From CAYVQZ01 sp964453435 (lineage in GTDB: Bacteria > Abyssobacteria > SURF-5): a DNA stretch of 64,000 bases. The DNA lies in contig CAYVQZ010000025.1 of the NCBI GenBank assembly GCA_964453435.1, forward strand, positions 1 through 64,000. Reading direction: 5' to 3'. Below are positions 51,792 to 61,846 of the stretch, in pieces; the first letter of the stretch is position 1; each line of letters begins with the position of its first letter. The position numbers were made by a program, and so were the translations under genes. The notes beneath the pieces are model-generated. The model searched no databases, had not been told where the DNA came from, and worked only from the letters and a program-made list of their open reading frames with translations.

Positions 51792-53039
51792 ATGGCTTTC
51801 AAATTTCCGGACAGCTTTATATGGGGAACAGCGGCGGCTGCGCATCAGGTGGAGGGAAACAATATCAACAGTGATTTCTGGCTGCTCGAACATACGCCCG
51901 GCACGATGTTCGCCGAGCCGTCCGGCGACGCCTGCGATCACTTTCATCGGTATCCGGAAGACATCGCGCTCAGCGCGCGGCTGGGATTCAATTCGTATCG
52001 GTTCTCGATAGAATGGGCGCGCATCGAGCCGGAGCCCGGCCGGTTCTCGGTTGCGGCGCTCGACCACTACCGGCGAATGCTCGCCGCGTGTCATGAAAAC
52101 CGGATTTGGCCGTGTGTCACGCTTCATCATTTCACCTCGCCAATCTGGTTCACGGCCGACGGCGGGTGGGAAGACAAAAAGTCGGTCGACCGGTTCTCCA
52201 TGTATTGCGAACGGGTGGTCCGGCATTTGGGCGATATGATCGGGGCATGCTGCACCATTAACGAGGCGAATCTGGTGATTTCGCTGGCGATGCGCGGCGC
52301 CATGCCGAAAGACGGGCTGAAGATGTACGTCGATTTTTTCCAACAGGCCGCCGTTCGGTGCGGGACAACCTTGGACAGGTTCGGCCCGTTCCTTTTCGGA
52401 CACCCGTTCAAGATTCGAGACACTATGCTCGAGGCTCATATCAAAGCCCGCGATGTCATCAAGGCGGGCCCGGGCGATTTCCCGGTTGGAGTCACCCTGT
52501 CGATGTCCGATTACCAGGCGGTTCCGGGCGGCGAGGCAATGCGAGACAAAGCGTTCGCGGAAGATTACGACCCCTTCCTCGAAGCCGCGAAGAAAGACGA
52601 TTTCGTGGGTGTGCAGACGTACAGCAGGACTCGCTTCGGACCTGACGGCCCGCTCGGGCCCGAGGAGGGCGTCGAGGCCTTGATTATGGGCTACGAATTT
52701 TGGCCTGAAGCGCTCGAACCCACCATCCGATATGCCGCCAAAAAGGCGGGGGCGACCATATACGTGACAGAAAACGGTATTGGAACGACCAACGACGACC
52801 AGCGGATTGAGTACGTGCGACGAGCCCTGGGGGGAGTCGCGAATTGCCTGAAAGATGGAATCGATGTTCGCGGTTACTACTACTGGTCGATGCTCGATAA
52901 TTTCGAGTGGGTTTACGGATACGGGCCGGAGTTCGGGCTGATCGCGGTCGACAGGGAAACTCAGTTGAGAAAGATAAAGCCGAGCGCTCACTACCTTGGG
53001 GAAATCGCGAAAACCAATATGTTCGACCCGAACGCCTGA
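51792..53039 (+). CDS. Glycoside hydrolase family 1 (beta-glycosidase)
   Basis: 415 residues, cytosolic. FPDSFIWGTAAAAHQVEGN is the family N-terminal signature. The acid/base Glu lies in TINEANL (NEP in most) and the nucleophile Glu in YVTENGIG. RFSIEWARIEPEPG, GYYYWSMLDNFEW also match. Hydrolyses beta-linked glucosides or galactosides. GGAGGAG precedes the ATG. Followed closely by two URO-D-fold genes with which it seems to form an operon. Confidence 0.95.
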   Translation: MAFKFPDSFIWGTAAAAHQVEGNNINSDFWLLEHTPGTMFAEPSGDACDHFHRYPEDIALSARLGFNSYRFSIEWARIEPEPGRFSVAALDHYRRMLAACHENRIWPCVTLHHFTSPIWFTADGGWEDKKSVDRFSMYCERVVRHLGDMIGACCTINEANLVISLAMRGAMPKDGLKMYVDFFQQAAVRCGTTLDRFGPFLFGHPFKIRDTMLEAHIKARDVIKAGPGDFPVGVTLSMSDYQAVPGGEAMRDKAFAEDYDPFLEAAKKDDFVGVQTYSRTRFGPDGPLGPEEGVEALIMGYEFWPEALEPTIRYAAKKAGATIYVTENGIGTTNDDQRIEYVRRALGGVANCLKDGIDVRGYYYWSMLDNFEWVYGYGPEFGLIAVDRETQLRKIKPSAHYLGEIAKTNMFDPNA

Positions 53040-53083
53040 TTTTTCAAGACCGCAAAATGTCGTATCGAAAGGATGCCGAGCTC

Positions 53084-54118
53084 ATGAAATATCCGACTCC
53101 GAAGGACCGAGTGATAGCGGCGCTGAACTTCGAGGAAACCGATATCGTGCCATACGACGTGGCCATCGAGCCCGAAGTCGAGGAACGGCTGGACCAGTAC
53201 TATGGCGGCGTCCACTGGAATGACCTTTTGCAGAGACATTTCGTTATCGTCAGCTATCCGGTCTGGGCGCGTCCGGAACCGGTCGAGGACGACTATATCA
53301 AAGATGAATACGGCGGCGTGTGGGACTTCACCGCGAAACCCTATCATCTTGTGCGCTCACCCATCGAGGAGCCCGATTTAAGCGACTACGATTTTGACGC
53401 CGTCACAAAAATTGTCCTCGATTCGCTCGATATCGGAAGCGCGGAGCTTATTATCCGGGACAATCCCGACAAATTCGTGCTTGGCCAGATAAACTTCGGC
53501 CTGTTCGAGCGCTCATGGATGCTTCGCGGCTTCGAGAATGTGCTCGTCGATTCCATCCTCAACCCCTCCTTTTATGAAGACCTTCTCGAACATATCCTGC
53601 AGATGCAGCTTGCGATGGTTGACAAGTTGTGCACCGTGCCTATCGACGGTTTGTTCTTCGGCGACGACTGGGGCGACCAGCGCGGCGTCATCCTCGGACC
53701 CGACCGTTGGCGGCGGTTCATTAAGCCGAGAGCGCGGCAGCTCTACGAGCGCGCTCGCAACGCCGGAAAAACGGTTATCACCCACTGCTGCGGCAATGTG
53801 TTCGATTTGATTCCTGACTTAATCGATATGGGACTGGATGCGCTCGAGTCGCTTCAGCCCGAGGCGATGGATGTCTACGAAATAAAGAAAAGATACGGAA
53901 AAAATCTCCGCCTTTGGGGCGGCCTCGGCACCCAGAGAGTGCTTCCGTTCGGCTCGCCTCCGGAGGTCCGCGATGAGATTCATCGGCTCATCGCCGAACT
54001 CGGGCGGGGCGGAGGCTACATTCTCGCGCCGGCGAAGCCGCTGATGGAAGATGTCCCGACCGAAAACGCGGTCGCCGTGATTGAGGAATTCGCGCAAAGG
54101 AATCAGGCGGCCCCATGA
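53084..54118 (+). CDS. URO-D-fold protein
   Basis: 344 residues from ATG 53084; ATG 53057 is also possible. KYPTPKDRVIAALNFEETDIVP is the usual start of non-HemE URO-D proteins. VITHCCGNVFDLIPDLIDMG contains a His-Cys-Cys set in the metal or corrinoid-methyl site, and RGGGYILAPAKPLMEDVP ends the barrel. No HemE substrate Arg/Asp pattern was seen. It overlaps the next gene by four bases. Probably a methyltransferase or a related catalytic barrel, by family only. Confidence 0.78.
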   Translation: MKYPTPKDRVIAALNFEETDIVPYDVAIEPEVEERLDQYYGGVHWNDLLQRHFVIVSYPVWARPEPVEDDYIKDEYGGVWDFTAKPYHLVRSPIEEPDLSDYDFDAVTKIVLDSLDIGSAELIIRDNPDKFVLGQINFGLFERSWMLRGFENVLVDSILNPSFYEDLLEHILQMQLAMVDKLCTVPIDGLFFGDDWGDQRGVILGPDRWRRFIKPRARQLYERARNAGKTVITHCCGNVFDLIPDLIDMGLDALESLQPEAMDVYEIKKRYGKNLRLWGGLGTQRVLPFGSPPEVRDEIHRLIAELGRGGGYILAPAKPLMEDVPTENAVAVIEEFAQRNQAAP

Positions 54119-55197
54119 GCGTTGAAGTAAAGTTTTCCGAGCGGGATTGGGAACGAATCGAGCGGGATTGGACCGCGTGGTGGGCCGGCGAACTCGAGCG
54201 CCCCATGGTGATAATCGAGAACCCAATCACATTTTCGCTTCCAATGGAACTGACAATGGAGTTCCTTCTTGAAAAACCCGTCGACGAAGTGCTCGACCAT
54301 CACCAGATGATCCTCGAGGGCAGGGAGTTCTACGGCGACGCCTGGCCGAAGTGGTGGCCGGATTACGGGCCGGGAATCATGGCCGGACTCCTCGGCGCGA
54401 ATGTGCGCGGCACGCCCGAGACCACGACGGTCTGGTTCGATGTTGACCAGCGGCAACCGATCGAGGAACTGCGGTTCGCATACGATGCCGAAAACATATG
54501 GTGGAAACGAATCGTCGAGTTGACCGCCGCCGCCGTCGAGCGATGGCAAAGCAATGTCTTGGTCGCTCATACCGACCTCGGCGGCAACCTCGACATTCTG
54601 GCGTCGTTCCGGTCATCCGAGCAGCTCATTTATGATTTGTACGACGCCCCCGATGAAGTCCTGCGGCTGGTCCGCGAAATAACGGCATTGTGGCTTCGGT
54701 ATTATGATGAACTCGATGCCATAATTCGAAAGGCGGGCAGGGGAACGACACCGTGGGCGCCAATCTGGTCGCCCTCACGCTGCTATATGTTGCAGAGCGA
54801 TTTCGCATATATGATTTCGCCTCAGATGTTCGAGCAATTCGTGTTGCCCGACCTCGCCGCCTGCATCGAGGAATTGGACCATCCCTTCTACCATCTCGAT
54901 GGCAAGGGACAAATCGTTCATCTCGACCGGCTGCTTTCTCTCGAGAAACTCGCCGGCATCCAGTGGATTCCGGGTGACGGCCAGTCGCCGCCGGAGGAGT
55001 GGCTGCCGCTGCTGAAACGAATCCGCGATGCGGGCAAACTCTGCCAGCTTTATGTCAGCGCCGAAGGCGCGCGCACGATAGTCCGCGAGCTGGGAGGACG
55101 CGGCTTTGCGCTGTATATCATGTCGTTCTTCACATCGCGCGAAGAGGCGGACGACTTCCTGCGTGTTCTCGCCGACGAAGACGCTGGCGGACGGTAG
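54115..55197 (+). CDS. Divergent URO-D-fold protein
   Basis: 360 residues, translationally coupled (ATGA). FSERDWERIERDWTAWWAGE and YHLDGKGQIVHLDRLLSLE, then LAGIQWIPGDGQSPP, are typical of a URO-D-like group without assigned reaction. The His-Cys site of the upstream paralogue is replaced by FYHLDG. Together with the GH1 enzyme it suggests a pathway for a methylated or otherwise modified glycoside; that is inference. Confidence 0.7.
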   Translation: MSVEVKFSERDWERIERDWTAWWAGELERPMVIIENPITFSLPMELTMEFLLEKPVDEVLDHHQMILEGREFYGDAWPKWWPDYGPGIMAGLLGANVRGTPETTTVWFDVDQRQPIEELRFAYDAENIWWKRIVELTAAAVERWQSNVLVAHTDLGGNLDILASFRSSEQLIYDLYDAPDEVLRLVREITALWLRYYDELDAIIRKAGRGTTPWAPIWSPSRCYMLQSDFAYMISPQMFEQFVLPDLAACIEELDHPFYHLDGKGQIVHLDRLLSLEKLAGIQWIPGDGQSPPEEWLPLLKRIRDAGKLCQLYVSAEGARTIVRELGGRGFALYIMSFFTSREEADDFLRVLADEDAGGR

Positions 55198-55245
55198 CAG
55201 GAAAGAAACGGTTCTACACAAATCATTTGGAAAGGAAACGAGGAT

Positions 55246-57507
55246 ATGCTGAAAAGATTCATACCAACTCATCGTCCCCTTCGGCTCAACATAGTTCGAA
55301 ATGCAAGCTCGGTCCTGCTGGCTGCATTGGCGCTTTTCCTTGTTCTTGTCCCTCTGGCTTCGGCTGCGGATGTTCCGGGCGCCGGAGAAGACATCGGAAA
55401 GACAGTCGTCTATCGCGACACCTGGGGCGTCCCTCACATATATGCCCCGACGGTCGAGGCCGGCGCTTACGCCATCGGGTACACCCAGGCGGAGGACAGG
55501 CCGCATGAACTGCTGAAAAATTTCCTGAGAGGCATCGGGGAAATAGCATCGGTCGAGGGCCCGGCTTCCGCCAAGTCCGATTTGGCGATGCGTCTCTGGG
55601 ACAACTACGAAGTCTCGCGAAAATACGCAGACCGCAATCGGCCGGAAGTGCGAAAACTTCACCATGCCTACGTCCGGGGCGTCAACGACTACTACGAGGC
55701 GCATCCGGAGGACGTGCCGGAATGGTGGGGAGACCGGAAAGTCGACGAGTTCATGGTCATCGCATTCGGCAGGCTGTTCCTTTACAACTGGTCTATCGAG
55801 CAGGCGTTCGCCGACCTCGCACGCGGCGGAATCGAACCGGGAATAACACCGATCAAGCATGGGTCAAACCAGTTCGCCGTTTCCCCGGCCCGCAGCGCCG
55901 AAGGAGCCGCCATCCTGGCGATCGACCCGCACCTGTCATGGTGGGGGGTGACGCGCTTCTGGGAGTTCCGTATCCACGCGGGAAAACTGCATGGCAGCGG
56001 AGTCACCCTGCCGGGTTTCCCGAATGTCGGCCTCGGGCACACCGACCATCTCGCATGGGCAATGTCAACGGGCGGTCCGGATACGGCGGACGTCTATGAG
56101 TTGACCCTCCACGCCGACGACCCGACGAAATATCTCTACGACGGAAAATGGAAGCAGATGATTTCGCGCGACGTGACAATCGAGGTCAAAGGAGCCGGCC
56201 CGCAGCGGTTCACCATTTACGACTCTCACCACGGCCCCATAATCGCGAGCCGGGACGGGAAAGCATATGCCGCCAGGGTAGCGTACGCTGATTGTGTCGA
56301 GGCGAGCGAGGCGTGGTACGAACTCAATTTCGCGAAGGACTACAAAGGCCTCATTGCGGCGGCGGCGACGCTCCAGCTCTACCCGCAGAACGTCATGGTA
56401 GCCGACACATCGGGGAATATTTACTATCAACGTGTCGGGCGCGTGCCCAGGCGGCCGGCGGGTTTCGACTGGTCCCGCCCCGTGAACGGTTCCACCTCTG
56501 CAACGGAATGGCTCGGGTTCCATCCTTCTTCAGACCACGTTCAACTGCTGAACCCGCCGCAGGGCTACATGCAAAACTGTAACATCCCACCCGACGGAAT
56601 GATGGTTGACAGTCCCCTCGCACCCGAGAAGACCCAGTCGTATATTTACGGCGACTTGATTTACGGCCCGCTGAGCGGCTGGATGAACCAGCGCGGCGCT
56701 CGCGCGGTCGAGTTGCTGGAACAGGACGATTCGGTCACCGCAGAGGAAGCCATCGCGTATATTCTCGATGTCCGACCGGCGGGAATCGATAACTGGATGC
56801 GACTTCTCGCCGAAGCCCATGCGAAATTCGGTTCTTCGCACGAGTCCGACCCGATATACGCCGCCGGCATGAAAGATTTACTCGGCTGGGACCGCCAACT
56901 GCGCAAAAACTCCACCGGCGCGCTCAAGTATTATTACTGGCGCAAACAGCTCTTCCTTGACCACGGAAATAATCCGGCCGCCGCCGGGCTGGCGAGGCGG
57001 ATTGATAATCTGCTGTCGTTTGTCGGGAAACCCGGAACCAATGTGAGCTTGACGGATGAGCAACACCGGGCCGCGCTGTTTTCGTTCGCTTCCGCCATGG
57101 CGAACCTCGAGGCGGATTTGGGCTCGCTCGACGCGACCTATGGCGATGTGTTCCGCGTTGGGCGAGACGACATGTCCTGGCCCGTTGGCGGGGGAGGCGA
57201 CCCGTTCCTCGGAATGCGCACCCTTCGCAATGTGGACTATGGGCCCGAGCGGCCCGACCACACGCGATGGGGACAAGCGGGCCAGACGTCTACCCAGGTC
57301 GTCGTCATGACCAAGCCGATTAAGAGCTGGACCGCGCTCCCAATCGGCCAGAGCGACCGGAAGGATTCGCCCCACTATTGCGATCAAGCCGAAAAACTCT
57401 TCAGCGAGCGGACGCTGAAACCGACGTGGTACGCTCCGGAAGAACTGGCCGCGCACATCGAGTCGCGAACCGTCCTGGAAGGCGCTGTGGCGGTGTCTTC
57501 GAACTAG
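55246..57507 (+). CDS. Penicillin-acylase-type N-terminal nucleophile hydrolase, secreted
   Basis: 753 residues. A signal peptide ends near residue 40 (LVPLASA). The alpha part holds VVYRDTWGVPHIYAPT. Autocatalytic cleavage before Ser207 in IKHGSNQFAVSP would free the nucleophile Ser. LAIDPHLSWWG and GFPNVGLGHTDHLAWAMSTG follow, with the catalytic Asn region late in the beta part. Acts on amide bonds of N-acyl compounds; possible substrates include acyl-homoserine lactones and N-acyl amino acids. Confidence 0.92.
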   Translation: MLKRFIPTHRPLRLNIVRNASSVLLAALALFLVLVPLASAADVPGAGEDIGKTVVYRDTWGVPHIYAPTVEAGAYAIGYTQAEDRPHELLKNFLRGIGEIASVEGPASAKSDLAMRLWDNYEVSRKYADRNRPEVRKLHHAYVRGVNDYYEAHPEDVPEWWGDRKVDEFMVIAFGRLFLYNWSIEQAFADLARGGIEPGITPIKHGSNQFAVSPARSAEGAAILAIDPHLSWWGVTRFWEFRIHAGKLHGSGVTLPGFPNVGLGHTDHLAWAMSTGGPDTADVYELTLHADDPTKYLYDGKWKQMISRDVTIEVKGAGPQRFTIYDSHHGPIIASRDGKAYAARVAYADCVEASEAWYELNFAKDYKGLIAAAATLQLYPQNVMVADTSGNIYYQRVGRVPRRPAGFDWSRPVNGSTSATEWLGFHPSSDHVQLLNPPQGYMQNCNIPPDGMMVDSPLAPEKTQSYIYGDLIYGPLSGWMNQRGARAVELLEQDDSVTAEEAIAYILDVRPAGIDNWMRLLAEAHAKFGSSHESDPIYAAGMKDLLGWDRQLRKNSTGALKYYYWRKQLFLDHGNNPAAAGLARRIDNLLSFVGKPGTNVSLTDEQHRAALFSFASAMANLEADLGSLDATYGDVFRVGRDDMSWPVGGGGDPFLGMRTLRNVDYGPERPDHTRWGQAGQTSTQVVVMTKPIKSWTALPIGQSDRKDSPHYCDQAEKLFSERTLKPTWYAPEELAAHIESRTVLEGAVAVSSN

Positions 57508-57692
57508 CGACAAAGGGTCGAAAAGAGTGGTCGAAGTCGGCGAGTGCTTTTCCTTTCCGAGATGTTCGTGTTATGCTTGTTCTGTCTCTGCGAAAATTGG
57601 AAGAGAATGAACATGGTTGCTCGAACCGATAAGGGGGTTCCTGCTGTTCCGGGGGGCGACGGTGGCGCAAATTCAGAAGGGGGTGGAAAAGA

Positions 57693-57992
57693 GTGCCAAC
57701 ATTTGTGATGCTAACCACACTGACCGATGAAGGCCGGAAAACCGTGAAAGAAAACCCGGGAAGGATAAAAGAGGTCAACAAGGAAGTCGAAGCGATGGGA
57801 GTGAAAATTCTCTCCCAGTACGCGCTGATGGGCCAATACGACTTTGTCAACATCCTGGACGCTCCGAACAATGAGGCCGTGGTGAAAGTCGCTATCGAGC
57901 TCGGCTCGCGGGGCACGCTCCAGACCACAACATTGACGGCCATGTCCCTCGACCAATTCGTGAAATGCATTAAGGGCACAAAAAAGAAATAA
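57693..57992 (+). CDS. GYD-domain protein
   Basis: 99 residues, ferredoxin-like alpha/beta fold typical of GYD proteins. The motif here is GQYDFVNIL in place of GxYD. FVMLTTLTDEGRKTVKENPG forms the first strand and helix. GTG start after GGGGGTGG. No catalytic role is established for the family. Confidence 0.85.
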   Translation: MPTFVMLTTLTDEGRKTVKENPGRIKEVNKEVEAMGVKILSQYALMGQYDFVNILDAPNNEAVVKVAIELGSRGTLQTTTLTAMSLDQFVKCIKGTKKK

Positions 57993-58034
57993 ACGGATTC
58001 TATCGCCACCGCGTCCCCCTGCGAATGAAGATAT

Positions 58035-58240
58035 GATGAATCCGTCTCGGAACTGTCAATCTTTACGAAAAACCAGCGAAGGAGGCTGTGAATGTTTCCC
58101 GCTGGTCGCTGATGACCGCCCTATCTGAGTCTTTGCTGCGGCTGCGCATTCTGCTGAAAAATCAGCGCGGAGAGCTTGCGCCCAAATTACGGAATTCGCC
58201 GTATTTTGGGTATTCATGGATTCGCCGACTGTTCCCGAAG
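58035..58240. repeat. Repeat-unit region downstream of the GYD gene
   Basis: GATGAATCCGTCTCGGAACTG at 58035 resembles the GTGAATCTGTCYCACGATTG unit. CCCAAATTACGGAATTCGCCGTATTTTGGG (within 58180-58212) is inverted relative to 33412-33443. No gene. Confidence 0.5.
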
Positions 58241-58268
58241 CACGCATTGCCCAATCCTGGGACAGACT

Positions 58269-59555
58269 CTATTTGCCCGGTTCCTGCGGGGGCGTTTTTC
58301 TCAGCAGGTTGAAGATCAGGAATGCCAGGAATGCCGTGACAACGGCCATTGTTACCCAGAGCAGATATGCATGCCTCTCGCTCCACGGGCGAACGGGCGT
58401 TGGCACTACATAATCGGGATTCGAGCGCCGGGGGCCGGGTTCGAGGCGAGGCAGTTGGTCGGCGTCGATGTATTGAATGCGATGCTCAAGGTCGTATCGC
58501 GGCGGTCTTGCCCGGCTGTTGCCGAAATATATTCGATACGGCGCAGAGCCGGTCAAAGGCAGCGCCACACGGCGAACCAGCCCGACGGCGGTCGCTCCGG
58601 TCACCTCCAGCGGTCGGTCGTCTAAATTCTCGATTGTCACCTTGAAGTAGCGGCCCTCCCTGTTCTCTCGAAATGAAACTCGATTGTCCGTCTTTTTGAA
58701 TTGGGTCAGGTCGTAATTCATGATGATGTCGCTCCCGAGCGGCGTCCATTTCTCCATGTCGGCGCTTGTGCTTACGTGCGCCTTTCGGTGATAGTTTCGG
58801 CTTATGATATCGAGGTTCAGCTCCATCACGGGAAGTCCAGCGTACCCCGGATCAAATATTGCCTCGCTCGTCTTTCTTTCCGTGTCTTCTTTCCGGTCGA
58901 TAATGACCGTTATCCAGGACTCGGTCCGCGCTTTTTCCTCGGTCACCTGAAACAGTTTCGCTCCCCGTATTTTCAGCGGACCGCTCCCATCGTCGTAAAT
59001 CTTTATGCGATAATAACGGAAGCTCGACAGCGGAAACTTGATTGTCAAATATTTCAAGTGAACGTTTCGGGAGAAGTCGAAAATGTAGGCATCCTCGACG
59101 AGCGTGTTCCATTCGTGTTGATCCATGCTCCCCTCCACCGAGGCCCTCCGGGCGAAGTTCTCGCTGCCGGTCAGAAGCGTGAGTTCGTTCACCCTCGCGG
59201 AGTCTTCCCCTATATCGAGGATAAACACGTTGAACTCGCCGACTTGATATGAGTTATTGAGCACCGTGGGGCGGAACTCTTCTCTCTGTTCGCTTTCGGA
59301 CTTGGTCAAAATCTGATATGGCGCTTCAGTCGAGTTGCTGTCGAGTATTCTCAAACTGCTCAGCGAACCGCCGCAGCCGTCGTAAATCTCGGCATCGACC
59401 CGGAAGAACGCATAGTCGGATTCTATGGATTCGGGCACAGTGAGCTTCTTGAAGTATTGCCAGTGGCTCTCGTCAATGTTCGCGAGTGCGGGATTGCCGA
59501 ACGTCAACTCGCACGCGAGGAACAGCAGAAGCAATATGGATAGCCTGGATGTCAT
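58269..59555 (-). CDS. DUF3999-like exported protein
   Basis: 428 residues. Signal peptide (ILLLLFLACELTFG, cleavage near ALA at 25), then two beta-rich discoidin-like halves with YYRIKIYDDGSGPLKI and EGRYFKVTIENLDDRPLEV, and one C-terminal helix (about 390-415) with a short tail. The ATG overlaps the DUF2339 stop (ATGA). The DUF2339-DUF3999 pair is recurrent in Gram-negative genomes; no function is established. Confidence 0.8.
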   Translation of the reverse strand: MTSRLSILLLLFLACELTFGNPALANIDESHWQYFKKLTVPESIESDYAFFRVDAEIYDGCGGSLSSLRILDSNSTEAPYQILTKSESEQREEFRPTVLNNSYQVGEFNVFILDIGEDSARVNELTLLTGSENFARRASVEGSMDQHEWNTLVEDAYIFDFSRNVHLKYLTIKFPLSSFRYYRIKIYDDGSGPLKIRGAKLFQVTEEKARTESWITVIIDRKEDTERKTSEAIFDPGYAGLPVMELNLDIISRNYHRKAHVSTSADMEKWTPLGSDIIMNYDLTQFKKTDNRVSFRENREGRYFKVTIENLDDRPLEVTGATAVGLVRRVALPLTGSAPYRIYFGNSRARPPRYDLEHRIQYIDADQLPRLEPGPRRSNPDYVVPTPVRPWSERHAYLLWVTMAVVTAFLAFLIFNLLRKTPPQEPGK

Positions 59556-61372
59556 TGTGCGTTTCCTTCCGCCGAATCCGTTCCGATGAACGCATCCTTG
59601 TATTTCTGATACAAGAAAGATACCGCGATGAGGATTATTCCAAGCGCCACGAAAGAGATGATCCGATAGAACCGTTCCAGTTCGGACAGGTCGAACAGAA
59701 AAACCTTCAGGATGGTGATTCCAAAGAGAAACAGGGCCAGGTAGCGGAGAGGTCCGTATCCTTTCCGGATGCCCGTGACGATGAGGAAAGTCGCATAGAC
59801 CGCCCAGATAATCGACAGCGACATCTGTTGCGCGTACAGGAGTGTTTTCCACAGAATCTTTTCCTGAAAATACAGATGCCGCAAGTAATCGTAACACTCG
59901 ACACTCAGAAGAATAATCGCCAGGATGTTGGCTGCCAACAGGAGCGAACCAACCGCATAGATTTGTCCGTCGAAGAAGGCTCTCGGCTTGTTTTTTAACA
60001 GGTGAGCCGAAAACAACAGTGTGGCAATTCCGACGACGAAGGAAAGCGTCCGCCTGTTCAGAAGCAGTGAGAACTCCTCTCGAACGAATTGGAACGGCAA
60101 GTTCGAGTCAAAGAACACGAGACGGATGCATGCAATCGCCAGGATGCCGAGGCAAGCGAGCATCGTGTTTCTGCTCTCATAGCGGAAAGCAATGTAGCCC
60201 AAGACCGCTCCCTCGATGGCCCACCCTATCGTGACCCAGTTCTGATCGAATTGGATCGGGACCGCCAGAGTCGCAAAAGTTGCGGCGAGCCCCAGGAATA
60301 CCCACACGAGGAAGGGGTCCTGCCTGTGGCGGGCGTTCGTGACGTACCCCAGCCCGACGTATACTCCCGCCATAGCCAGTGAGAACAGTCCGAGGTAGTC
60401 CTGATGCTTCTCGCGGAGCAAAACATACGCCGTCGCAAAATAAATCCCCGCGTTCAGAAAGGCCAGCGTCAACTCGGCAGGCGATGCCTTTCGCCTGTGC
60501 ACGATGTTGTACTGAATGGCTAATAGTGCGAAGAGGATAAAAAATAGCGTGAGGAAGAAGAGCGTCGGCCATAATTTCCGGGATGTATAAAAGCGCGCCG
60601 CCCACGCGGCGAAACTCAACACAGTCAGAAGAAAGCTCTGATAATTCAGCAAGCGCCAGTGCTTGAAGTACGCCACGGCGAGTACGCCGAGGTTGAGAAG
60701 GAATATGTACGCGAACAGCACGACCTGGTTGTCAACCTTCGTGCTGAGTAGAAACGGCGTCATGAACCCGCCGAGGGTGGCCAGCATTGCAATCGGAACA
60801 GCAGTGTTTCGCACGGCCAGCGTAACGCTTGCCACCGTCACAAGCGCCATGAACAGGAAGGCCGGAACCTGCGGAATGAGGCTATAGAACGAGAACGCCG
60901 CATAAATCGACAGATACAGCAGTGCGATTCCTCCGCCGGTCAGCCCCTGGGAAAACCGGCGGTACCCATTGCGCAGGTATCTCTCGCCGAGAGCCAGAAA
61001 TATTAAGCCGGCGATAAGCCCGAGTATCACACGTCCTGTTTCACCGACCCAGCGGTTATCGAAGGCGTATTTCAGGAAAAACCCTGTTCCAACAATCACG
61101 GCGACTACGCCCACTCGATTGAACAAGCTGCCGCCGATAAGCGCCTCAATGTTCCAATCTGTCTTTCTCGGCTCGGCTTGCTCCGGCTGCCGCGGCGGGC
61201 CAGCGGCAGCCGAGGGCGCCGGCGGCCCCGAGGGCGCCGGAACGGTCCCGATAACCGCCTCGAGTCTGGCCAGACGCTCGTTCTGTTTCTCCACACGATG
61301 CTTCAGTTCGCTTACGCGATAAATCAGAACAACCACCACAACAATCAATGGAAGCAGAAAAATGAAGAACAT
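59552..61372 (-). CDS. DUF2339 polytopic membrane protein
   Basis: 606 residues. Helix at 2-18, coiled coil (VSELKHRVEKQNERLARLE), a Pro/Ala linker, then about 15 closely spaced hydrophobic helices from residue 90 onward. RVGVVAVIVGTGFFLKYAFDNRWVG with GRVILGLIAGL is the family signature. Translationally coupled to the DUF3999 gene. Confidence 0.88.
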   Translation of the reverse strand: MFFIFLLPLIVVVVVLIYRVSELKHRVEKQNERLARLEAVIGTVPAPSGPPAPSAAAGPPRQPEQAEPRKTDWNIEALIGGSLFNRVGVVAVIVGTGFFLKYAFDNRWVGETGRVILGLIAGLIFLALGERYLRNGYRRFSQGLTGGGIALLYLSIYAAFSFYSLIPQVPAFLFMALVTVASVTLAVRNTAVPIAMLATLGGFMTPFLLSTKVDNQVVLFAYIFLLNLGVLAVAYFKHWRLLNYQSFLLTVLSFAAWAARFYTSRKLWPTLFFLTLFFILFALLAIQYNIVHRRKASPAELTLAFLNAGIYFATAYVLLREKHQDYLGLFSLAMAGVYVGLGYVTNARHRQDPFLVWVFLGLAATFATLAVPIQFDQNWVTIGWAIEGAVLGYIAFRYESRNTMLACLGILAIACIRLVFFDSNLPFQFVREEFSLLLNRRTLSFVVGIATLLFSAHLLKNKPRAFFDGQIYAVGSLLLAANILAIILLSVECYDYLRHLYFQEKILWKTLLYAQQMSLSIIWAVYATFLIVTGIRKGYGPLRYLALFLFGITILKVFLFDLSELERFYRIISFVALGIILIAVSFLYQKYKDAFIGTDSAEGNAQ

Positions 61373-61846
61373 GGGCCAGGGATAGATTTCTTTACCCTCT
61401 TCAGTCTTTCAATCCGAATCTGAAAGCTCGGTTGTTCGGGCGCCGACGGATTCGAGCGACCGCGTCCGCGGCGGTCTTCATTGCGACTGTCATGTCAGAG
61501 GATTGATTTTTCAGACCCGACCTTTGAATCCAAGGCCGATTCAACTTTTTGTATGACCTGTGGGCCTTATTCGTGGAGATTCTTTGAGGAACGCGCTCAT
61601 TATAACATTACGGTTCAAACGCTGCAACTGAATTCGCCGGCGACACAACTGACAAGGGGTCTCCACATATTTGACAAAAAATGACGCGTTTTTGTTATCG
61701 CCCCATTCGTTTCTTAATTCGACATCACAGTTCGATTTAAGGTCGTGAAGGCTTCTCCTCTGTGAGGGAACCAGCGCCACGTAGCAAAAATGATTTGTCG
61801 AGGCCGGGCGCCCCACACGTTTCTCGCGATGCCGGCCCCCTCTAGG
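61373..61846. other. Intergenic region upstream of DUF2339
   Basis: 474 bases with no gene. It contains the candidate promoter at 61599-61627 and, if that is used, a leader of about 220 bases in which no riboswitch was recognised. Confidence 0.5.
61599..61627 (-). promoter_or_regulatory. Candidate sigma70 promoter for DUF2339-DUF3999
   Basis: On the minus strand TTGCAG (61627-61622), 17 bases and TATAAT (61604-61599) preceded by TGT, an extended -10. Confidence 0.65.

Noticed and set aside
51609..52991. 460-residue minus-strand frame
   Set aside because: Antisense to the GH1 gene, which has all family motifs; the reverse frame has none.
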